39,584 bases of DNA from Halieaceae bacterium (GTDB taxonomy: Bacteria; Pseudomonadota; Gammaproteobacteria; Pseudomonadales; Halieaceae). The stretch covers positions 1-39,584 of the forward strand of contig JANQLM010000005.1 of assembly GCA_028280635.1 (NCBI GenBank). The letters run 5' to 3'. This document shows positions 16,741-23,698 of this stretch, in pieces; position 1 is the stretch's first letter; the number at the start of each line of letters is the position of its first letter. Position numbers and translations under genes: made by a program. Under the pieces are notes generated by a model. That model made no database searches. It saw nothing but the letters and a program-made list of their open reading frames with translations, and was not told where the DNA came from.

Positions 16741-18372
16741 ATGAGTAAGGCATTCAATCTCGCTGACCTTTTTGAGATGGTGGCTGACGCGGTGCCGGAG
16801 CGCGCGGCCCTGGTCTGTGGTGAGGCACGCGCCAGCTATGCAGAGTTGGAGCACCGGGCCAACCAGTTGGCGCATTTCCTCGCGGGCCGCGGAGTGGGGC
16901 CAGGCGATCACGTCGGGCTCTACCTCTACAACTGCAACGAATACCTGGAAAGCATGATGGCCTGCTTCAAGCTGCGGGCCGTGCCGATCAACGTCAACTA
17001 TCGCTATGTGGCGGATGAGCTCGCCTACATCTTCGGCAATGCCGATCTGGTCGCCTGCATCCATCATCGCGAATTTGCGCCGCTGATTGCCCAGCTGCCG
17101 GACACCGGTGTGCACACGCTGGTGTCGGTAGAAGACGGCAGCGCTACAGATACCGGTGCCGGTACGGAGTATGAGGCGGCCCTCGCCGGTCAGCCTGGCG
17201 AGCGGGATTTTGGCCCCCGGCAGGACGATGACCTGTTCCTGCTGTACACCGGCGGCACCACCGGCATGCCGAAAGGTGTGATGTGGCCCCACAAGAGCCT
17301 GTTTTATGCCGCACTGGGCGGCGGTGGCTGGTTCCATCCCGACGGCCCCATTACCGAGCCGGAGCAGATCGCCGGCCGGGTGGCGGACTTTCCCATTGTC
17401 GGCATGGCACTGGCCCCGCTCATGCACGGCGCCTGCTGGTGGTATGCCTGTATCCAGTTGCTGGCGGGCAATACCGTGGTACTGAACCCGAATCGTCACC
17501 TGGACGGTGAGCAGGTGTGGGGCATCGTCGAGCGCGAGAAGGTCAATTCTCTCACTATTGTCGGTGACGCCATGGCCATACCCCTGTTGGATGCCCTGGC
17601 GGAGAACCCCGGTCGCTGGGAGCTGAGCTCCATTTTCAATATTGGCTCCGGCGGTGCCGTGTTTTCCGTTTCCAAGCAGGATGCCTTCAAACAGCATTTC
17701 CCCAATTGTTTCATCACCAACTCATTTGGTTCTTCCGAGTCCGGCAATATGGGCTTCGACTCGGGTGAAAAGAAAGGCGAGTCCAAGGGACTGGGCAATG
17801 TAAATCCGTCTGAGTTTATGAATGTTGTCGTGGTCGAGGGGTCTGGAGATGCTGCCAACTACCATCTGGCGGCTGCGGGGCAGGAAGGCATATTCGCTCG
17901 CTCCGGCTACATCCCGGTGGGTTACTACAACGACCCGGTGAAAACCGCGGAAACCTTTGTGCAGGTGAACGGTCAGGCCTGGTTGCTCACCGGTGACGTT
18001 GCCCGGCTTGAAGAGGACGGTTCGATTACCGTCTACGGCCGCGGCAGCAATTGCATCAACTCCGGTGGCGAAAAGATTTATCCGGAAGAAGTGGAAGAAG
18101 CCCTCAAGACCCATCCGGCGGTGTTTGATTGCCTGGTAGTGGATACTCCCGATAAACGCTACGGCAGCAAGGTCACCGCTGTCGTAGCCCTGCGGGATGG
18201 CACGGAGCTGACCCTCGATTCCCTGCAGGAGGCAGCCCGCAAACACGTCGCTGGCTACAAGGTGCCGCGCGAATTGCACCTGGTGGCAGAGATTCCGCGT
18301 GCCCCCAGCGGCAAACCCGCCTATCCGAAAGCCCGCGAGCTGGCGCTTTCCGGCGACTTTCTCGCAGGTTAA
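16741..18372 (+). CDS. acyl-CoA synthetase (AMP-forming), FadD type
   Basis: 543-residue adenylate-forming enzyme that activates a carboxylic acid to its CoA thioester via an acyl-AMP. The P-loop-like motif YTGGTTGMPKG (about 172-182), GSSESGNMG, the GYIPVGYYNDPVKTAETF and LLTGDVA segments, the hinge YGRGSNCINSGGEKIYPEEVEE, and the C-terminal catalytic lysine region (APSGKPAYPKAR) are present. Strong ribosome site GGGAGGAG 5' of ATG 16741. Resembles the FadD3/FadD19-type synthetases of ring and side-chain catabolism more than the long-chain FadD of E. coli, judging by context; chain-length preference cannot be read from the sequence. Confidence 0.92.
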   Translation: MSKAFNLADLFEMVADAVPERAALVCGEARASYAELEHRANQLAHFLAGRGVGPGDHVGLYLYNCNEYLESMMACFKLRAVPINVNYRYVADELAYIFGNADLVACIHHREFAPLIAQLPDTGVHTLVSVEDGSATDTGAGTEYEAALAGQPGERDFGPRQDDDLFLLYTGGTTGMPKGVMWPHKSLFYAALGGGGWFHPDGPITEPEQIAGRVADFPIVGMALAPLMHGACWWYACIQLLAGNTVVLNPNRHLDGEQVWGIVEREKVNSLTIVGDAMAIPLLDALAENPGRWELSSIFNIGSGGAVFSVSKQDAFKQHFPNCFITNSFGSSESGNMGFDSGEKKGESKGLGNVNPSEFMNVVVVEGSGDAANYHLAAAGQEGIFARSGYIPVGYYNDPVKTAETFVQVNGQAWLLTGDVARLEEDGSITVYGRGSNCINSGGEKIYPEEVEEALKTHPAVFDCLVVDTPDKRYGSKVTAVVALRDGTELTLDSLQEAARKHVAGYKVPRELHLVAEIPRAPSGKPAYPKARELALSGDFLAG

Positions 18373-18392
18373 CTGGGGAGCTGAGCATCACC

Positions 18393-19211
18393 GTGCCCGA
18401 ACTGGAAATCAGCACCGCTAATTGCATCGTTGAGCGCGACGGCCCGGTACTCACGGTCACTCTCAATCGCCCCGAAGCCAGGAATGCCTTTACTCCGGAG
18501 ATGTTGCTGGGCATGTATCGCGCCTGGCGTCTGCTGGACGAAGACGACAGCCTGCTGTGCGCGATTCTTACCGCCGTGGGCGACACCTTCTGTGCCGGCA
18601 TGGACCTGAAGGCCGGCGCCGATGGCAATCAAAAGGCCACCGAGGAATTCATGAGGGTGATGGCGGAAGTGCCCAACGTGCATTGGCAGGCACTGCTGCG
18701 CGACAACCGGCCCTGCAAGCCGATTATCCTCGCGGTGGAGGGCTACGCCCTGGCGGGTGGCACCGAGATACTGCAGGGCACGGATATCCGGGTGGGCGCT
18801 GAGGATGCGACCTTCGGCGTGACCGAGGTCGCCCGCGGCCTTTACCCGATGGGCGGCTCAACGGTGCGCCTGCGGCGCCAGATTCCCTATTGCCTGGCGG
18901 CGGAGATGCTGCTGCTGGGTGAGACGATCTCGGCCCAGCAGGCCCTGCAATACGGGTTGATCAATCGCGTTGTTCCGAAAGGGCAAAGCCTCGCCGAGGC
19001 TCGCAAGCTGGCTGCCAGGCTCTGTGAAAACGCCCCCCTGGCTATTGTTGCCATCACCCGGTCCCTGCGCGAGCAACAGGAAGATATGGAGGAAGGGGCC
19101 GCCATGGACGCTTCCGACGCTCTTGCCGGGCCGGTGTTTGGCTCCGCGGATGCCAAAGAGGGTATGCGCGCCTTCAAGGAAAAGCGCAAGGCTGTGTTCA
19201 AGGGCGAGTAG
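18393..19211 (+). CDS. enoyl-CoA hydratase (crotonase family)
   Basis: 272-residue crotonase that should hydrate a 2-enoyl-CoA to the 3-hydroxyacyl-CoA. Both glutamates used by true hydratases are in place (AGGTEILQGTD and FGVTEVARG), and the oxyanion-hole segments FCAGMDLK and AVEGYALAGGT are intact. This supports hydratase rather than isomerase chemistry. GTG 18393 is 20 bases after the synthetase stop, with GGGGAG upstream at a rather long gap of 12. In the operon it would supply the beta-hydroxy substrate that an Ltp2-like aldolase needs. Confidence 0.9.
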   Translation: MPELEISTANCIVERDGPVLTVTLNRPEARNAFTPEMLLGMYRAWRLLDEDDSLLCAILTAVGDTFCAGMDLKAGADGNQKATEEFMRVMAEVPNVHWQALLRDNRPCKPIILAVEGYALAGGTEILQGTDIRVGAEDATFGVTEVARGLYPMGGSTVRLRRQIPYCLAAEMLLLGETISAQQALQYGLINRVVPKGQSLAEARKLAARLCENAPLAIVAITRSLREQQEDMEEGAAMDASDALAGPVFGSADAKEGMRAFKEKRKAVFKGE

Positions 19212-19261
19212 CGGTACCATAGCTGCGCAACTCGCCTCGCTTCCACAAGAGAGATGTTTCC

Positions 19262-19960
19262 ATGCAAGATCCCGTATCCGCCGCCGGCGATGTCGCCAGC
19301 GTGTTCACCCAGCTAGTTGATGCCAGGAAATCCGCCCGCGGTTTCAAGAGCGACCCGGTTCCCCAGGCTGTGCTGGAACAGCTGTTCGGTGTGGCACTGC
19401 GGGCGCCGTCAAACTGCAATACCCAGCCCTGGCAGACCCATGTGGCGTCGGGTGACAAGCTGGAAGAGTTGCGACGCAAATTGCCGGAAGCGTTCATGAA
19501 GGGCGAGTTCACCATGGACTTTCCCTACGACGGCAAGTACGAAGGGGTGTACAAAGAGCGCCAGTACGCTTCGGCGGAAGCGCTTTACAGTGCCATGGGG
19601 ATCACCCGGGAAGAGAAGGACAAGCGCAACGTCGCTTTCATGCGCAACTTTACGTTCTTCGATGCTCCACACGTGGCTTTCCTGTTCCTGCCCGAGCCCT
19701 TCGGCCTGCGCGAAGCCTGCGACCTGGGGATGTACGCCCAGACCCTGATGCTGTCGATGGTAGCCCATGGCCTGGCCTGCTGCCCGCAGACGGCGCTCAG
19801 CTTCATGGCGGGGCAGGTGCGGGAGGTGCTGGATATCGATCCCGGCAACCGCCTGCTGTTTGGACTCTCATTCGGCTACGAGGACGAGCAGCATCCGTCC
19901 AATCGCTGCCGCACCGAGCGGGCTAGCCTGGCCGACATCACCCACTTCCACGGGACCTAG
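19262..19960 (+). CDS. nitroreductase-family flavoprotein
   Basis: 232-residue FMN-dependent oxidoreductase. The N-terminal FMN phosphate-binding RKSARGFKSDPV and the APSNCNTQPWQTHV motif, plus the C-terminal LLFGLSFGYEDEQHPSNRCRTER, are typical. Family members reduce nitroaromatics, quinones or enones, or act in dehalogenation; the substrate here is open. The gene is 50 bases behind the hydratase and probably ends the operon, where it could reduce an unsaturated intermediate. Convergent with the next gene, 18 bases apart; no strong terminator is visible between them. Confidence 0.88.
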   Translation: MQDPVSAAGDVASVFTQLVDARKSARGFKSDPVPQAVLEQLFGVALRAPSNCNTQPWQTHVASGDKLEELRRKLPEAFMKGEFTMDFPYDGKYEGVYKERQYASAEALYSAMGITREEKDKRNVAFMRNFTFFDAPHVAFLFLPEPFGLREACDLGMYAQTLMLSMVAHGLACCPQTALSFMAGQVREVLDIDPGNRLLFGLSFGYEDEQHPSNRCRTERASLADITHFHGT

Positions 19961-19978
19961 CCCCGACTGGGACAGGGC

Positions 19979-20479
19979 TCAGGGCAGGGTGGGGTGAAAG
20001 TAGTCCGCCTCGTTGAACTCGGCGTCGTCCCCGTCGAACGCGGCAAACATCTCCTCACCCAGGGTCTCCATATCCCAGGAGATCCAGCGCTCTGGAACCA
20101 GTTTCACTACCAGGTCGGACATGGCCTCGAATGCCGGTCCCATCACAGGGTCCTGCATCGCCTTGTTCGTGAGGTACTTGCCGTTAACCCGCGGGGCTAT
20201 CTGTGCTGCTGCCTCACCGGTGAGCAACTCGGCCGTCCCGCAGGCGCTGACGCCGGCTTCTTTCCCCATTTCGCGTGAATCGATACAGATGGCAGTGCGC
20301 GGGTCGCGCAGCAGATTCCGACCCTTGCTGGTCTGGGCGCTGGTGTTTACATACAGGGCGCCGTCCTCCCACAGAAACCATACGGCGGTGACGTGGGGCA
20401 GGCCATCGGCGTCATAGGTTGTCATCGTGGCAATACGCCGCTCGTCGAGCAGGTGTTCGAGTGTGGCTTTGAGCGCCAT
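19979..20479 (-). CDS. pyridoxamine 5'-phosphate oxidase-like FMN-binding split-barrel protein
   Basis: 166-residue protein of the flavin/F420 split-barrel class (ATMTTYDADGLPHVTAVWFLWEDGALYVNTSAQTSKGRNL is spread over the first barrel strands, residues about 17-58). Such proteins bind FMN, F420 or haem and reduce small substrates; it is not a classical PdxH, being too short and lacking its phosphate-binding arginines in recognisable form. A ribosome site GGAGGT lies within the last codons of the SRPBCC gene, 2 bases upstream, so the pair is probably cotranscribed. Confidence 0.82.
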   Translation of the reverse strand: MALKATLEHLLDERRIATMTTYDADGLPHVTAVWFLWEDGALYVNTSAQTSKGRNLLRDPRTAICIDSREMGKEAGVSACGTAELLTGEAAAQIAPRVNGKYLTNKAMQDPVMGPAFEAMSDLVVKLVPERWISWDMETLGEEMFAAFDGDDAEFNEADYFHPTLP

Positions 20480-20481
20480 GT

Positions 20482-20985
20482 CTAGACCTCCGTGATGTTA
20501 ACGGTTTGACGGCGAGCCGCGCTGGCAACGAGGTTGCCATAGCGGCGTCGCAGGTTGTAATGCCGCCACTGGAACACCCAGCGAAACACCCAACCATACA
20601 GCGGCTCCAGCATTGGCAGCCTGGCGGCAAAGGTGAGGTGGTCGCTGATCCTGGCACCACCAGGCAGGGCCTCGACCACCCGTTCATGGCTCCACAGCGA
20701 CTGACTGGCCATCGACGAGGTCTCGCAGAAAGAGTGTCCCGGCTGCACTTCGGCAAAGGCGATGTCGTCATATTCCACCGGAATAAGGCCACCGAGTAGA
20801 ATCCAGCTACGAAACCGAAACCGGCCCGGCTCCCAACCGGTGGTGATGTCCTCTACGCCATCGGGAAAGCTCATACTGAGCAGGGGGCGTAACTCGGCGT
20901 TCACATCCACCGGGCTCACGGCGTGGTCCCACAGTTCCGCCGTGTGGGCGGCAAGGTCGGAGTGGATGGAAAAACGTCGGGCCAT
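20482..20985 (-). CDS. SRPBCC (START-like) family protein
   Basis: 167-residue protein with the layout of SRPBCC ligand-binding proteins: N-terminal strand with ARRFSIHSDLAAHTAELWDHAV, central antiparallel strands (GRFRFRSWILLGGLIPVEYDDI, SQSLWSHERVVE, RISDHLTFAARLP) and a long C-terminal helix with WVFRWVFQWRHYNLRRRYG. The family binds hydrophobic ligands, including steroids and polyketides. No enzyme motif is obvious. First gene of a two-gene minus-strand unit facing the catabolic operon; a role in handling the same hydrophobic substrate is possible but unproven. Confidence 0.72.
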   Translation of the reverse strand: MARRFSIHSDLAAHTAELWDHAVSPVDVNAELRPLLSMSFPDGVEDITTGWEPGRFRFRSWILLGGLIPVEYDDIAFAEVQPGHSFCETSSMASQSLWSHERVVEALPGGARISDHLTFAARLPMLEPLYGWVFRWVFQWRHYNLRRRYGNLVASAARRQTVNITEV

Positions 20986-21049
20986 ACCTGAAGTATCGTC
21001 AGCCCCAGGCCATCTCGCCAGTGGATTGTGTCGAAAAGGGTGCCAAGCC

Positions 21050-21074
21050 CGGGCAGGTCTGCTATACCTGCCCG
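21050..21074. repeat. 9-bp hairpin with GGGCAGGT/ACCTGCCC arms
   Basis: CGGGCAGGT (21050-21058), 7-base loop, ACCTGCCCG (21066-21074), all pairs perfect. It lies in the leader of the membrane-protein gene at 21099. The same eight-base arms recur at 33795-33812, and a GGCAGG/CCTGCC hairpin of opposite polarity lies at 29655-29672, so this may belong to a dispersed small palindrome family. Confidence 0.6.
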
Positions 21075-21098
21075 CGACTTTGTCCGGAAGCGAATCCG

Positions 21099-21560
21099 AT
21101 GTCCGAGGAAATACCCGGCGTTGCCCTGACCGACGTGCCCAGCAACTCCCAGCGGCTGTATAACCGCTACCTGCTTGCCGTGCTGATCGACATGACCGTG
21201 CTCAATCTCTGCGATGAGTATTGGGCCTGGGTATCCATCACCTCCTTCACCGTATCCTTGCTGGCCGCGATTCTCCTCCAGGTCCTCCTGAAGGTCACGC
21301 TGGCGCTGGAACACTGGGTGGCGGGTTTCTTCAAGGGCAGGAGCGGCGGGCTGGCCACGGGGCTGCGCTACTTCAGCGCCTGGCTCATCCTGTTTGGTTC
21401 CAAGTTTGTGATGCTGGGAGCCGTGGACTTCGCCTTTGGAGACAGCGTGGCCTTCCACGGGCCGGTGCACGGGGTGGTCGCATTCATCGGTGTTGTGGTG
21501 CTGATGCTTGCAGCGGAGGAAGTCGCCGTGCGCATCTACTGGCGTTTGGCGCACAGGTAG
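21099..21560 (+). CDS. small integral membrane protein, unknown function
   Basis: 153-residue product with about three or four hydrophobic segments (near residues 27-45, 48-66, 88-110 and 120-142). I do not recognise a family with confidence. ATG 21099 is preferred (CGGAAG 8 bases upstream); the same frame is open further up to 21021, through the hairpin, but that extension is Cys/Pro-rich and has no ribosome site. Convergent with the response-regulator gene. Confidence 0.6.
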   Translation: MSEEIPGVALTDVPSNSQRLYNRYLLAVLIDMTVLNLCDEYWAWVSITSFTVSLLAAILLQVLLKVTLALEHWVAGFFKGRSGGLATGLRYFSAWLILFGSKFVMLGAVDFAFGDSVAFHGPVHGVVAFIGVVVLMLAAEEVAVRIYWRLAHR

Positions 21561-21615
21561 GCGGGGCAGCAAATCCCCAAAGCTCACTTGTTGCACCCAA
21601 GGCAGTTCGCCAGCA

Positions 21616-22320
21616 CTATCCTGAGCTTATACGCGACAGAAACTGCTCCCGATAGCTGCGGCCAATCGGCACGGTAGTGTCTCCAACGTAGATATCAGGG
21701 CCTACGATGCGAGAAATACACCGGAGATTGACGATGTACGACCGGTGTACGCGTGCGAACAGGTGCTGTGGTAGTTCCGCCAATAGGGATTGGAGCGTGC
21801 GCGCGAAGTAGTATTTCCTGTCCCCGGTGACCAGCACGACATAGTCTCCGTCAGACCTGATGTACTGGATCTGTTCGACAGGTACGCGCCTGATCTCGCC
21901 CGCGCTTTTGACAAACAGATCCTGGTGCCCGCCTGCCGTAACGGATGCCTCCCGGGCTGTGGAAAGCTGTGCCCGCGCCTTCTCAACGGCCTGCAGGAAG
22001 CGCTCGAAGGAAAAGGGCTTGAGCAGGTAATCCACCACATTGTGGGTATAGCCATCCAGAGCCTGCTGTTCATCCGCCGTGGTGACGATGACCAGGGGCG
22101 GCTGGTGCAGGGTGGCCAGGAAAGCGAAGCCGTCCATCTTGGGGAGATGCAAATCCAGGAACAATAGATCGATGCCGGCGGAAGGCAGCGCAATAGCCGC
22201 TTCAGATGCCGAGCCATAGGTGCCACCCAGCTCGAGATAGTCTGCATCGTTTATGTAGGTCTGGAGGATTTTCTGCGCATGGCGCTGATCCTCGAGGATG
22301 GCGCTTCTCACGGTTTTCAC
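21616..22320 (-). CDS. LytTR-family response regulator
   Basis: 234-residue cytoplasmic regulator. An N-terminal receiver domain (1-120) has the phosphoacceptor aspartate at residue 56 (LLFLDLHLPKMDG), acidic pocket residues near ILEDQ and the conserved Lys in LLKPFSFE. The C-terminal LytTR DNA-binding domain (about 130-230) shows RRVPVEQIQYIRSDGDYV, LAELPQHLFARVHRSYIVNL and IPIGRSYRE-type endings. It starts with GTG and overlaps the kinase stop by four bases. Target genes are most likely the divergent TonB receptor and amidohydrolase. Confidence 0.93.
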   Translation of the reverse strand: MKTVRSAILEDQRHAQKILQTYINDADYLELGGTYGSASEAAIALPSAGIDLLFLDLHLPKMDGFAFLATLHQPPLVIVTTADEQQALDGYTHNVVDYLLKPFSFERFLQAVEKARAQLSTAREASVTAGGHQDLFVKSAGEIRRVPVEQIQYIRSDGDYVVLVTGDRKYYFARTLQSLLAELPQHLFARVHRSYIVNLRCISRIVGPDIYVGDTTVPIGRSYREQFLSRISSG

Positions 22321-23459
22321 TGTTGCACCGGTACGTCGAGGCTGACGTGGAAGACACCGTCCCGCGGATAGGCGCTCAGCTCGAAATCACTGCCGAAAAG
22401 CAGCTCAAGCCGTCGCCTGGCGTTGGCAAGCCCTATGCCTGAATCCTGCTTCGCCGGTGGGCGAAGGGCGGCATCGTCGAAGCTGTTGCTACACGCCAGG
22501 TGCAGGCGACCTTCGGACGCTGTCAGATCAATGTTGATGAGCATGCTCCGCTCCATGGTATCAAGGCTGTGCTTGAAGCAGTTTTCGACGAACGGGATCA
22601 GCAGGAAGGGAGCAATGTGCTTGCCTTTCGCGCAGCCGTGAAAGCGATAGCCGACGGACCCGCGTTCATCCAGAGCCAGCTTCTGTATGTCGACGTAGTC
22701 TGACAGAAAGCGGACTTCCTTCTCCAGCGGCACCCTGTCTCCATCACAGTCGTAGATCATGTAGCGCAGCATGTCAGCGAGCTTGAGGATCAGGTCGGGT
22801 GTATTGTCCGATTTATGCAGCGCGTGCGAGTAGATATTGTTCAGGGCATTGAACAGGACATGCGGATTGATTTGGCCTTTGAGGTACTGCAACTCGGCCT
22901 CGGCGTTTGCACGCTGCAGTTCGATGATTCTGCGCTCGTTTCTACGCCGGTTCGCCATCAGCCTCAGAGCAGTAAACAGCAGGGTGATCGTGGCCCCCTC
23001 GATGAAGCTCAGATAGGTGGCGGCAAAAATGATCTTGCTGCCGAACAGCAGCGGTTCCAGAACGCATTCCAGTACAAGCGATGAGGCCGCCAGTACCAGC
23101 AGGGCGCTGACGGCGAAACCGGTATAGCTCTGGCGGGTCAGCAGTCTGTTTGAGAGCGGGAAGGCGATAAACAAGGCTACCAGCGCGTAGTAGCTGGGTG
23201 AAAACAGCCCCTGCGCATTCAGCGGGACCCCCCATTCAGCCGGGGCAAAGACGGGAAAGAGCAGCGTTTCAGCGGCGACATAGAGCAGCCAGGCGAACAG
23301 GATAAGCCAGTAGTCGGATCTCAATGAGCTTCGAGCGGCGGACGACCGCACTGCCTCCGCGAAATTGCAGTTTGGTGACGAAGACAAAATAGCATTCGTC
23401 TGAAGACCGTTGAACCGGTCTTTGTTGTCGTTCACCCGGCATGATCTGCCGTTCATCAT
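22317..23459 (-). CDS. LytS/YehU-type sensor histidine kinase
   Basis: 380-residue membrane kinase. About 48 polar residues precede four hydrophobic segments (near 50-70, 88-106, 112-132 and 144-168). The His_kinase domain follows with the phosphoacceptor in LKGQINPHVLFNALNNIYSHAL (H200; the usual motif is NPHFLFN, here Val replaces Phe). The HATPase domain has the N box FVENCFKH and G box SGIGLANARRRLELLFG. No separate sensor domain is seen, so sensing is probably by the membrane segments. Two adjacent ATG codons (23459, 23456) can serve as start. Divergent from the TonB receptor gene, 239 bases away. Confidence 0.92.
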   Translation of the reverse strand: MMNGRSCRVNDNKDRFNGLQTNAILSSSPNCNFAEAVRSSAARSSLRSDYWLILFAWLLYVAAETLLFPVFAPAEWGVPLNAQGLFSPSYYALVALFIAFPLSNRLLTRQSYTGFAVSALLVLAASSLVLECVLEPLLFGSKIIFAATYLSFIEGATITLLFTALRLMANRRRNERRIIELQRANAEAELQYLKGQINPHVLFNALNNIYSHALHKSDNTPDLILKLADMLRYMIYDCDGDRVPLEKEVRFLSDYVDIQKLALDERGSVGYRFHGCAKGKHIAPFLLIPFVENCFKHSLDTMERSMLINIDLTASEGRLHLACSNSFDDAALRPPAKQDSGIGLANARRRLELLFGSDFELSAYPRDGVFHVSLDVPVQQ

Positions 23460-23698
23460 GGCCTGCTGAGGGTTTGCCCAAAATCGGGCGACAGGTCGGA
23501 CGTTCTTTTGCCGACAGGCCCCGGAAAACCGCCTGTACTTACCGACGCCAGCGCCCCATTCACATGCTGATTCTTGTCGTTGATCGAGTTTTCTCCCGCA
23601 GCAATCTCGCTTCCGTTACGTTGCCTCCCATGTAGCGGGTAACGACGTCGTGTCGCCCGCGTTTCAGATGCGAAATGCTCGACTGACAGGCAGCTCCG

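Noticed and set aside
21021-21098. N-terminal Cys-rich extension of the membrane protein
   Set aside because: It runs through the hairpin and lacks a ribosome site; ATG 21099 is better supported.
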